Made by a program: the position numbers and the translations under genes
Notes under the pieces: generated by a model
What the model saw: the letters and a program-made list of their open reading frames with translations, nothing else
Databases searched by the model: none
What the model was told of the DNA's origin: nothing
Assembly: GCA_002325615.1 (NCBI GenBank)
Contig: DCSL01000064.1
Location: 1-5,312 of the forward strand
Origin: Amoebophilaceae bacterium UBA1467
GTDB lineage: Bacteria > Bacteroidota > Bacteroidia > Cytophagales > Amoebophilaceae
DNA: 5,312 bases
Reading direction: 5' to 3'
In this document: positions 1 to 5,312 of the stretch, piece after piece
Numbering within the stretch: position 1 is the stretch's first letter
Layout: each line of letters opens with the position of its first letter

Positions 1-32
1 GACGAAGCTGCTTCGGGGCCCCCCCCTATCTC

Positions 33-64
33 TTTGTAAGTTGGTACATATTCCCTTAGTTTTG
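33..64 (+). promoter_or_regulatory. Bacteroidota-type promoter for pckA (-33 TTTG, -7 TAGTTTTG)
   Basis: TTTG at 33-36 is followed, after 20 bases, by TAGTTTTG at 57-64. This matches exactly the vegetative promoter known from Bacteroides and Flavobacterium (TTTG, about 19-21 bases, TAnnTTTG). Transcription would start a few bases after 64, at roughly 69-73. The last G of the -7 box is the first base of the GTG codon at 64, so that GTG would lie outside the message. Just upstream, 15-26 is GGGG followed by eight C residues. The match is seen; promoter activity is inferred. Confidence 0.6.
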
Positions 65-90
65 TGGCCCCCAATGCAATCAGACACCTC

Positions 91-1695
91 ATGCAGCAAT
101 CGTACGAACAGACCAGGGCCTCGTGGCTGGCCAAGATGGCGCTAGCACATGTAAGAGAGGCCCATTGGCAACTGAGCCCAGCTGTATTAGTGGAAGAAGC
201 AGTCCAAAAAAAAGAAGGCGTACTCTCACAAGAAGGAGCCCTGGTATGCGATACAGGGAAGTTTACAGGCCGGTCGCCGCGTGATAAGTTTATTGTCCAA
301 GACGACGAAACATGTGATACCATTTGGTGGGGGCCTGTCAATAATCCGCTAGCTCCGGAGCAGTTCGATGCACTCTATCGAAGGATAGCTCAATTTCTTA
401 AGGACAAGAAAGTTTACATTCGAGACGCCTATGCCAGTGCCTTGCCTGCTTACCGCTTGTCCATTCGGGTGGTCAATACTGTAGCTTGGCATAACCTGTT
501 TTGTCACAACCTCTTTCTGCGACCTGCCCAAGACGCACTGCCTGATTTTCTACCTGATTTCACCATTATCAATGTACCTGAGTTCCAAGCAGAACCTGCT
601 ATAGATGGTACACACCATCCAAATTTTACGATTATCAACTTCAGCAAAAAGATGATATTGATTGGGGGCACAGGCTACGCAGGCGAGATGAAAAAGAGTA
701 TTTTCACCGTGCTGAACTACTTGCTACCCCAAAATCACCGGGTCTTTCCTATGCACTGTTCAGCCAACATAGGGCCGCAAGGCAATACAGCAATTTTCTT
801 TGGCTTATCTGGTACTGGAAAAACAACACTCTCTGCCGATCCTAAACGGCAACTGATTGGTGATGATGAACATGGGTGGTACAGCCAAGGAATTTTTAAT
901 TTTGAGGGAGGTTGCTATGCCAAGACCATTGATCTGTCGCCGGAAAAAGAACCCCAAATATTCCAGGCAATTAAGTTTGGAACTATCCTGGAGAACATGC
1001 GTTTTGTGGCAGGCACGCGTGAGGTAGACTACGCCAATGCAACTATCACAGAGAATACGCGGAGTGCCTATCCCATTGAGCATATCCAAAATGCTGTTAG
1101 GCCTTCGGTAGGAGGGATCCCACAGCATATTTTTTTTCTAACATGCGATGCCCAAGGGGTACTACCCCCCATTGCCAAGCTGAGCAAAGGGCAAGCTATG
1201 TATCATTTTATAGCAGGCTATACGGCCAACGTAGCGGGTACAGAAGTAGGGGTTACTGCCCCTCAGGTCGTTTTTTCTGCTTGTTTTGGCACTGCCTTTT
1301 TGCCGCTACACCCTACACAATATGCCGCCATGCTAGGCCAAAAGATGGAAGCCCATGCCGTGTCAGTATGGCTTGTCAACACAGGTTGGGTAGGAGGTCC
1401 TTATGGTGTAGGGGAGCGCGTAAAGTTAGACCATACTCGTGCTATGATTGAGGCAGCATTGTCTGGTGCTCTGGATAGAGCCGCCTACACCGAGCATCCT
1501 GTCTTTGGGATTTCCATGCCCACGACGTGTCCAAGGGTACCATCATCTTTACTCAATCCTAGCAGCAGTTGGCAGGATGCAGCAGCGCATACGGTACAAG
1601 TCCATGCGTTGGCCCAAGCCTTTATCGATAATTTCAAGCAATACGAAGACTTTGCCAACCAGGAAGTACAATCTGGAGGACCCAAGCTACCGTGA
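91..1695 (+). CDS. pckA: Phosphoenolpyruvate carboxykinase (ATP)
   Basis: Cytosolic enzyme that converts oxaloacetate and ATP to PEP, CO2 and ADP, the entry step of gluconeogenesis; it can run in reverse as an anaplerotic carboxylation. Numbering from ATG 91 (534 aa, normal for the family): TGRSPRDK at 59-66 carries the oxaloacetate-binding Arg61; GYAGEMKK at 195-202 carries Tyr196 and Lys202; His222 is the metal ligand in MHCSAN; the P-loop GLSGTGKTTLS is at 238-248 with Lys244; the metal-binding Asp258-Asp259 follow in IGDDEHGW; Arg324 is in ENTRSAYPI. All catalytic positions known from the E. coli enzyme are present, so it should be active. The start is uncertain: GTG 64 would give 543 aa but overlaps the -7 box, ATG 91 leaves a leader of about 20 bases, and ATG 136 (519 aa) also keeps the conserved core, which begins near AHWQLSP. 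No Shine-Dalgarno sequence precedes any of them. trmB follows after 48 bases on the same strand. Confidence 0.95.
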   Translation: MQQSYEQTRASWLAKMALAHVREAHWQLSPAVLVEEAVQKKEGVLSQEGALVCDTGKFTGRSPRDKFIVQDDETCDTIWWGPVNNPLAPEQFDALYRRIAQFLKDKKVYIRDAYASALPAYRLSIRVVNTVAWHNLFCHNLFLRPAQDALPDFLPDFTIINVPEFQAEPAIDGTHHPNFTIINFSKKMILIGGTGYAGEMKKSIFTVLNYLLPQNHRVFPMHCSANIGPQGNTAIFFGLSGTGKTTLSADPKRQLIGDDEHGWYSQGIFNFEGGCYAKTIDLSPEKEPQIFQAIKFGTILENMRFVAGTREVDYANATITENTRSAYPIEHIQNAVRPSVGGIPQHIFFLTCDAQGVLPPIAKLSKGQAMYHFIAGYTANVAGTEVGVTAPQVVFSACFGTAFLPLHPTQYAAMLGQKMEAHAVSVWLVNTGWVGGPYGVGERVKLDHTRAMIEAALSGALDRAAYTEHPVFGISMPTTCPRVPSSLLNPSSSWQDAAAHTVQVHALAQAFIDNFKQYEDFANQEVQSGGPKLP

Positions 1696-1743
1696 TATTT
1701 GGTGCATGGCAGCCTTTGCATGATTGATTTGATGTCTATGTAG

Positions 1744-2406
1744 ATGCGCAAAAAACTCCAGCGGTTTTCCGACAATGCTCAACGCCGCAACATCATTGAA
1801 CCGGGTAAAGCAAGCTACGTACAGCTCAAAGGGCAGTGGCGGACGGACTACTTTAATAATCAGCATGACCTTGTTGTAGAGCTGGGCTGTGGCAAAGGGG
1901 CATATACCCTGGGCCTGGCACAGCAGTTTCCGCATAAAAACTTTGTAGGGGTAGACATTAAGGGTGCTCGCTTGTGGGTAGGTAGTAGTTACGCCTTAGC
2001 CCATGCACTCTACCAAGTTGCTTTCTTGCGGACAAAGATTGAACAGTTGGACCAATGCTTCGCACCAGGAGAGGTCAGTGAGTTCTACATCCCATTTCCA
2101 GACCCACGCCCCCGCGATCGGGACGAGAAGCGTCGGCTTACTAGCCCTAGGTTTCTAGCTCTTTATCGTCAGCTGCTACAACCTGGAGGCTTTGTTCACC
2201 TCAAAACAGACGATGCAGCGCTTTTTTCTTATACACTAGCAGTGCTTCGTTCACAAGCCGTCAGTAGCCTGGTGTATACTGAAGATTTATACCGATCTGA
2301 ATGGCTAGCAGTACACTACGGTATCCAGACCGCCTACGAACAGCAATTTTTGGCACAGGGTGCCAGCATTAAATACTTACGCTTTGCTTTTGCAACAGCT
2401 AACTAA
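1744..2406 (+). CDS. trmB: tRNA (guanine-N7-)-methyltransferase
   Basis: SAM-dependent enzyme that makes m7G at position 46 in the variable loop of tRNAs. The 220-aa protein is a full-length class I methyltransferase. The SAM-binding motif VVELGCGKG is at 44-52, followed by GVDIKGAR at 69-76. The signature FPDPRPRDRDEKRRL at 118-132 corresponds to FPDPWPKxRHxKRR in proteobacteria; Arg in place of Trp is, from memory, usual in Bacteroidota TrmB. LLQPGGFVHLKTDD at 144-157 is the post-motif strand and loop, and the C-terminus ends with the IKYLRF strand typical of the family. The N-terminus RKKLQRFSDNAQRRNIIEPG is also the Bacteroidota form. ATG 1744 is the first possible start because an in-frame TAG directly precedes it (1741-1743). 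The 48-base gap after pckA has no strong promoter, so read-through from pckA is plausible. Confidence 0.95.
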   Translation: MRKKLQRFSDNAQRRNIIEPGKASYVQLKGQWRTDYFNNQHDLVVELGCGKGAYTLGLAQQFPHKNFVGVDIKGARLWVGSSYALAHALYQVAFLRTKIEQLDQCFAPGEVSEFYIPFPDPRPRDRDEKRRLTSPRFLALYRQLLQPGGFVHLKTDDAALFSYTLAVLRSQAVSSLVYTEDLYRSEWLAVHYGIQTAYEQQFLAQGASIKYLRFAFATAN

Positions 2407-2542
2407 AAAAGATCACCAGGGAAAATGTTAAGTTGTGTTGCATCCTCCAACAAGCAGCATCCTCACACCGCATCGGTACGCCTGTGCAGGGGACCCATAC
2501 ACCTCGTTCCTAAAACTTCCTAAGCCCTAGCTGCTTGGCCCA

Positions 2543-2569
2543 AAGACACAAAGCAAATTATAGTGTCTT
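2543..2569. terminator. Stem-loop between convergent trmB and ureohydrolase genes
   Basis: AAGACAC at 2543-2549 pairs perfectly with GTGTCTT at 2563-2569, across a 13-base AT-rich loop. It lies about 140 bases after trmB and about 40 bases after the end of the opposite-strand ureohydrolase gene, where a shared bidirectional terminator would be expected. No clean T-run follows on either strand, so it is not a textbook intrinsic terminator. It could be an RNA 3' end structure or chance. Confidence 0.3.
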
Positions 2570-2605
2570 CTGTATTCCTCTGCCAGTAGAGTAGGATAGG
2601 GGTTC

Positions 2606-2638
2606 GGCTAGCCTAGCAAGGTTTTACCCTGGCTAGCC
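2606..2638 (-). repeat. Inverted repeat at the 3' end of the ureohydrolase gene
   Basis: The self-complementary octamer GGCTAGCC occurs at 2606-2613 and again at 2631-2638, so the two copies can pair as an 8-bp stem over 17 bases. On the minus strand the loop can form a second small stem (AGGGT with ACCTT around AAA). The structure contains the TAG stop codon of the ureohydrolase (2608-2610) and its last residues. No T-run follows, so a termination role is only a possibility; an mRNA 3'-end stabiliser is another. Confidence 0.35.
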
Positions 2639-3639
2639 CCCATCACCATGGCCAGCTTGTAAAGAATGCGGCTACCTACCTGCGCATCCCAATCCATGTT
2701 TTCACCAGGGGCTACTTCACACAAATCAAAGCCAACAATCTTTTTGCCTGCCTCGACGATTTGCTCGAATAAGTAGCACACCTCATCAAACTCAAGCCCT
2801 CCAGGTACAGGCGTACCTGTACTAGGACAAAGCTTGGCATCCAGGCCATCGATATCAAAGCTGATGTAAATCCTTTCGGGCAGAGTATCAATAATGGTGG
2901 CACAAATCTTTTCCCAAGTAACGCCTTGGAAACGCTCCCGCTTGAAATCACTATCAAAGAACGGGAAAATACGACCTTCTTCGGCAGCGATCACTTGGAG
3001 GTCTTGCGTAGTATAACTACGCAAGCCTACTTGCACCAGCCTGGTAATGTGTGGCAGCTGCAAAACATTATGCATAATCGAGGCATGAGAGTATTGGAAG
3101 CCCCGATAAGCCTTGCGAAGGCCAGGGTGTGCATCTATTTGCAAAACACAAAAATTGTTGTGAAACTCAGCGAGCGCCTCAATGAGTCCTAGCGGCACAC
3201 TATGGTCACCTCCTAATATGCCTACTAGTTTGTCCTCCTTGAGGTAAGCAAGTGCTTTGGCTTTTATATCTTCCTTAAGCTGATAGGCATAGTGGTCTAT
3301 CTTTTTCACAATACTCTTTTTAAGGCTAGACTTTTCAAAGCCCAACTCCATGGCATGGATATACCCTACTGTATGGTGCCTAAGGGTATCGCTCAGCGTT
3401 TTCCAGTCATGGGGGATAGGAAGCATGGCAACCCCAAGCTCTTGTATGCCTGAGGCGCCATGCCGAGTCATGGTTCCTAGCTCATAAGATGCTCTGAGGA
3501 TGCTCTCGGGACCTAGGGCAGTGCCTGAACGGGACGAGACGGTAACCTCCCAGGGAACAGGAATAATGATTACTGACGCCTTTTCGATGGGACATGCCAC
3601 TCCAAAAAGTTTTGTGGAGCTGTGGGTAAGTAGTTTCAT
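2608..3639 (-). CDS. Ureohydrolase family protein (agmatinase/arginase-like), one Mn ligand substituted
   Basis: The 343-aa protein belongs to the arginase/agmatinase/formiminoglutamase superfamily, binuclear-manganese enzymes that hydrolyse guanidino compounds. Substrate cannot be assigned; the closest look is the Bacteroidota 'agmatinase family', where agmatine would give putrescine and urea. Visible motifs: GGDHS at 143-147 (metal ligand His146), DAHPG at 169-173 (Asp169, His171), YSHASIMHN at 183-191, SFDIDGLD at 260-267 (Asp262, Asp264), TGTPVPGG at 274-281, and DLCEVAPG at 305-312 with Glu308. The family motif is DAHxD; here the second Asp is Gly173 (codon GGC, minus strand, 3123-3121), which removes one Mn ligand while the others remain. 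DxDGLDP has also become DGLDA. The frame is otherwise intact and full length. An in-frame TAA lies upstream of ATG 3639, which fixes this as the first possible ATG; the leader is AT-rich and lacks a Shine-Dalgarno sequence. It is convergent with trmB. Confidence 0.9.
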   Translation of the reverse strand: MKLLTHSSTKLFGVACPIEKASVIIIPVPWEVTVSSRSGTALGPESILRASYELGTMTRHGASGIQELGVAMLPIPHDWKTLSDTLRHHTVGYIHAMELGFEKSSLKKSIVKKIDHYAYQLKEDIKAKALAYLKEDKLVGILGGDHSVPLGLIEALAEFHNNFCVLQIDAHPGLRKAYRGFQYSHASIMHNVLQLPHITRLVQVGLRSYTTQDLQVIAAEEGRIFPFFDSDFKRERFQGVTWEKICATIIDTLPERIYISFDIDGLDAKLCPSTGTPVPGGLEFDEVCYLFEQIVEAGKKIVGFDLCEVAPGENMDWDAQVGSRILYKLAMVMGASQGKTLLG

Positions 3640-3664
3640 AAATAGTTGATGTTATTTTTTTATC

Positions 3665-3700
3665 AAAAAGTAATGTCGAGCCTGACGTGTGCAGCATTAC
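3665..3700 (-). terminator. Possible hairpin terminator or leader attenuator
   Basis: Read on the minus strand, GTAATG (3700-3695) and CATTAC (3675-3670) form a perfect 6-bp stem around 19 bases, directly followed by TTTTT (3669-3665). This has the layout of an intrinsic terminator. It sits 25 bases before the ureohydrolase start codon on the same strand, so it could end an upstream transcript, act as an attenuator for the gene, or be chance. The stem is AT-rich and the loop long, so confidence is low. Confidence 0.3.
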
Positions 3701-3785
3701 AAGGAGGCAACAACAGTTGTTCGCCTATCACATAGTTAAGTACTACACCCATCAGCTGCTTGTGGCTAACCAAGGACACCTGGCT

Positions 3786-3816
3786 ACCAAGCATCGGTCC
3801 GTGCATGCACCTTGGT
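3786..3816. repeat. Inverted repeat enclosing a 10-bp palindrome
   Basis: ACCAAG at 3786-3791 and CTTGGT at 3811-3816 form a perfect inverted repeat. Between them, at 3801-3810, is the perfect palindrome GTGCATGCAC. The left arm also belongs to an imperfect direct repeat: TGGCTAACCAAG at 3763-3774 resembles TGGCTACCAAG at 3781-3791. The pattern is visible; no function can be given. Confidence 0.4.
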
Positions 3817-3931
3817 CACAAAAACCTTCTACAAAAGTAAAAACACTAACCAACTTACGCCTTGGCCTACCTGAAGCATGAAAGCGACGACCGCAGCAAC
3901 GGTCTTTTCCGTATAAACAAGCCTGGGACAG

Positions 3932-4075
3932 CTATAACCTTGCTAAAACGTACGTCAGGAAGCTCTCCGAGTGCTGCAGACCTTTTGTTGCCAAATGCCC
4001 AACTGCATCTTCAACTTGAGGTTCGGAAAGCAAGGCCTCGGCATGCCGCAAGGTGAATAGGTCTTTCAAGCACAA
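3932..4075 (-). pseudogene. Possible gene remnant, open frame without ATG
   Basis: From TTG 4075 down to TAG 3934-3932, the minus strand has an open frame of 47 codons with no ATG. The product contains KDLFTLRHAEALL and QVEDAVGHLATKGL, an even mix of charged and hydrophobic residues resembling amphipathic helices. The frame closes upstream at a TAA, and no continuing frame with recognisable homology was found. I do not recognise a family. It may be the tail of a decayed gene, a small TTG-started protein, or chance in GC-balanced DNA. Confidence 0.2.
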
Positions 4076-4184
4076 AGTAGCACTACTGGTGTCTTATACC
4101 TAACAAAAAATAACAAAGTGTATACTATGCAACGTCTACAAAGCCGATGGCTATACTCGTGTATGACATAGTCAAGAGAATGTA

Positions 4185-4904
4185 TTACAAATTTCTCATG
4201 GCACGCTTACAGATTTTATCCGTGTCTTTATTGTATGATGCCTTCACCCATGCTTCACATAAATCTTTCACCCATTTTGCATGATCTTTGCCAGCATCAT
4301 TGAGCCAATTGCCTACCGATAGCTGCACATACTTAGCAGGGTCCGAACGCAGGGGTAATAATATAGGAAGCCCTAGCCATGGCTGTTCCCGCAGTACACG
4401 AATATGTTTACACCAAACCCCGCGAGGTCTAGTAAGCTCAGAGGCAAAGCGTCTGATATTACAGGAAGGAGCTGCTGTCCATGGAATGAGCAAGGCTATA
4501 GAATGCTCTAACGCTGCTGTGCAATCTTCCCGGAGAGCCATCCAAGCCCATTCCCGCACACCTGCATGATGGTCATCAGCCAGCGGCCGTACTAGTGCTA
4601 ATTTCTCCGAAAAAGAGAATGATTGCTCGCCGAGCAAACAACAGGCTAAAGTGCGCACCGTATCAGAGGCATGGGTTTTAAGGCTTTCAAACAGCATAAA
4701 GCCGAATTGCTTTTGCAGTTCAGCAGCGATGAGCCGATATTTTTTAATAATGCCCAATGACGCCGGCAATGTAGGGAAATCAAATGCTGGCAGTACATGA
4801 TGCAGCAAAATTTTTACATCAACAGCAAGCGATTCCATAAGATTGGAGGCTTCCCGCTGGCCACTATTGAGCTCTGTTATTATTTCTTGAGAGACTTTTT
4901 TCAT
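4185..4904 (-). CDS. HEAT-like DNA alkylation repair protein (AlkC/AlkD type)
   Basis: The 239-aa protein is mostly helical with HEAT-like repeats and no signal peptide or membrane segment, consistent with a cytosolic DNA-binding protein. The family removes N3- or N7-alkylated purines from DNA by base excision. The recognisable blocks are VREWAWMALRED at 116-127, NIRRFASELTRPRGVWCKHI at 149-168, LPILLPLRSDPAKYVQLSVG at 179-198 and NWLNDAGKDHAKWV at 199-212, which match the DNA alkylation repair family (Pfam DNA_alkylation, COG4335/COG4912 group) as I remember it. The C-terminus ends with the ICKRAMRNL helix. An in-frame TAA upstream makes ATG 4904 the first possible start, and no Shine-Dalgarno sequence is visible. 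The gene stands alone, 545 bases upstream of the ureohydrolase on the same strand, so cotranscription is unlikely. I could not match a catalytic Asp with certainty, so activity is inferred. Confidence 0.85.
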   Translation of the reverse strand: MKKVSQEIITELNSGQREASNLMESLAVDVKILLHHVLPAFDFPTLPASLGIIKKYRLIAAELQKQFGFMLFESLKTHASDTVRTLACCLLGEQSFSFSEKLALVRPLADDHHAGVREWAWMALREDCTAALEHSIALLIPWTAAPSCNIRRFASELTRPRGVWCKHIRVLREQPWLGLPILLPLRSDPAKYVQLSVGNWLNDAGKDHAKWVKDLCEAWVKASYNKDTDKICKRAMRNL

Positions 4905-5018
4905 GACTTATTTACCACATAAAACCATGCCTGCTCTATACCTCCAATCACTGCTTTATCCGGACAAGATGGGCCGGGCGCTGCAAGTAGCTAGGAAGAA
5001 GGTTTTAGAAACATTCAA

Positions 5019-5052
5019 GGGCTCTTCAATAAAGTCTCTCAACCGAAAGCCC
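5019..5052. repeat. Imperfect inverted repeat, possible element end
   Basis: GGGCT at 5019-5023 pairs with AGCCC at 5048-5052. After one bulged C, TTC at 5025-5027 pairs with GAA at 5045-5047, giving an 8-bp interrupted stem over 17 bases. GGGCTCTTC resembles the ends of some insertion sequences, but no matching second end or target duplication was found in the window, so an IS relic is only a guess. Confidence 0.2.
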
Positions 5053-5146
5053 AAAGAGAAGTGATTCTTTACAGCCATAGTACTAGCATTTCCATGGTCA
5101 TCGCCACCACGCTACCTCTAGCAGTACTCTTTGCTCTTACGTTCTC

Positions 5147-5290
5147 TTAAGAAGCGATATTATCATAATATTTTCCACCAGATTTTGTGGCAGAAATCCG
5201 TATCGAACGCTCCCCAGGCAACGGAGATTTCCAAATCTTTAAGTCTTTTAACAAACTATGGTAAATATTTTTATCTACTATTTCTATCAT
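5147..5290 (-). CDS. Unrecognised small protein or C-terminal fragment
   Basis: From ATG 5290 to TAA 5149-5147 the minus strand encodes 47 aa, including YHSLLKDLKIWKSPLPGERS and KSGGKYYDNIAS. The frame is also open upstream of the ATG to the window edge (5311), so this may be the end of a longer gene. Residue composition looks protein-like: Lys, Ile and Tyr rich, with no stops. It is predicted soluble, with no membrane segment or signal peptide. I recognise no family. The antisense strand is also open for about 31 codons here, so coding is not proven. The local DNA is more AT-rich than its neighbours, which could point to different origin. Confidence 0.35.
   Translation of the reverse strand: MIEIVDKNIYHSLLKDLKIWKSPLPGERSIRISATKSGGKYYDNIAS
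5193..5231. repeat. Stem-loop inside the small edge ORF
   Basis: GAAATCCGT at 5193-5201 pairs with ACGGAGATTTC at 5221-5231: 6 bp, a 2-base bulge, then 3 bp, around a 19-base loop. No T-run adjoins it, so it does not look like a terminator. It lies within the 47-codon minus-strand frame, and may be an RNA structure or chance. Confidence 0.25.
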
Positions 5291-5312
5291 TTTTCTATTT
5301 GGGAAATGCTCT

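Larger units (their letters stand above)
3640..4184. other. 545-base stretch without a convincing gene
   Basis: No open frame here has a recognisable family. GC is close to that of the flanking genes (about 50 percent at 3961-4020 by count), which is unusual for ordinary spacer and fits decayed coding DNA. Contents: a hairpin with T-run on the minus strand (3665-3700), an imperfect direct repeat TGGCTAACCAAG / TGGCTACCAAG (3763-3774, 3781-3791), a 10-bp palindrome GTGCATGCAC (3801-3810) inside a longer inverted repeat, another palindrome CGGCATGCCG (4039-4048), and a minus-strand open frame without ATG (3932-4075). Two plus-strand frames of 64 codons (3687-3881, 3862-4056) look random. Confidence 0.6.
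4905..5312. other. 408-base stretch with only small open frames
   Basis: Nothing here resembles a known family. The stretch contains a divergent plus-strand frame (4903-5064) and an overlapping minus-strand frame of 40 codons (4956-5078), neither with clear support. It also has an imperfect inverted repeat at 5019-5052, a stem-loop at 5193-5231 and the minus-strand frame at 5147-5290. The last 100 bases are distinctly more AT-rich than the rest of the window. No tRNA-like fold or transposase motif was found. Confidence 0.5.

Noticed and set aside
19..26. Run of eight C residues as a phase-variable tract
   Set aside because: It lies upstream of the -33 box, not between the promoter elements or in a coding frame, and one sequence cannot show length variation.
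64..90. GTG at 64 as the pckA start
   Set aside because: It overlaps the -7 promoter box and would precede the predicted transcription start; the conserved core of the protein begins well downstream.
805..1128. Minus-strand 107-codon frame inside pckA
   Set aside because: It lies antisense to the conserved P-loop region of pckA and its product resembles no family.
1143..1451. Plus-strand 102-codon frame inside pckA
   Set aside because: Out-of-frame shadow, Arg/Cys/Ser rich, fully inside a well-conserved gene.
1698..1731. TTTG (1698-1701) and TTGATTTG (1724-1731) as a trmB promoter
   Set aside because: The -7 box lacks the A of TAnnTTTG and the spacing is 22 bases; too weak to list, although a private trmB promoter is not excluded.
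1485..1775. Minus-strand 96-codon frame across the pckA end and trmB start
   Set aside because: Antisense to two recognised genes, with random-looking composition.
2436..2452. TGTTG/CAACA hairpin after trmB as its terminator
   Set aside because: Only 5 bp with a 7-base loop and no following T-run.
2926..3192. Plus-strand 88-codon frame inside the ureohydrolase
   Set aside because: Antisense to conserved ureohydrolase motifs, no family resemblance.
3687..4056. Two plus-strand 64-codon frames in the gene-poor stretch
   Set aside because: Gln/His/Ser/Thr/Arg-rich, no family, no start context; they look like chance frames.
4288..4569. Plus-strand 93-codon frame inside the alkylation repair gene
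   Set aside because: Antisense shadow with Ser/Arg-rich random composition.
5190..5235. tRNA-like segment (GTTCGATAC on the minus strand)
   Set aside because: The bases around the TTCGATA word cannot form a 5-bp T-stem, and no acceptor or anticodon arm is present.

Overview
The window most likely comes from the Bacteroidota, probably near the Cytophagales. The PEP carboxykinase and tRNA methyltransferase both read like that group: TrmB has the FPDPRPRDRDEKRRL form of its motif, and PckA has a GWVGGPYGVGERVKL C-terminal block. The only convincing promoter has the Bacteroidota form, TTTG then TAnnTTTG. No gene has a clear Shine-Dalgarno sequence, and start codons sit in AT-rich leaders. GC is roughly 47 percent by eye. 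The genus cannot be told from this sequence.

Layout. Positions 1-90 hold a GC-rich patch and a Bacteroidota-type promoter. pckA (91-1695, +) encodes ATP-dependent phosphoenolpyruvate carboxykinase. trmB (1744-2406, +) follows 48 bases later and encodes the tRNA m7G46 methyltransferase; the two may share a transcript. About 200 bases with stem-loops separate trmB from a convergent ureohydrolase gene of the agmatinase/arginase family (2608-3639, -). A 545-base stretch (3640-4184) has no convincing gene but keeps coding-like GC, palindromes, a hairpin followed by T residues and a possible gene remnant. A HEAT-like DNA alkylation repair gene of the AlkC/AlkD type follows (4185-4904, -). The last 408 bases hold only small open frames; the best is a 47-codon frame (5147-5290, -) that stays open to the right edge.

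The genes do not form one pathway. They are housekeeping or accessory functions: gluconeogenesis and anaplerosis, tRNA modification, a possible guanidino-compound hydrolysis step, and base-damage repair. The most notable point is that the ureohydrolase has Gly where the family has a manganese-binding Asp (DAHPG instead of DAHxD), although its other metal ligands are intact. The second is that the pckA promoter overlaps the most upstream possible start codon (GTG at 64), so translation probably begins downstream. I see no CRISPR array, tRNA, rRNA, intact transposase or recognisable multi-gene defence or secretion system. The two gene-poor stretches look more like decayed DNA than a new system.
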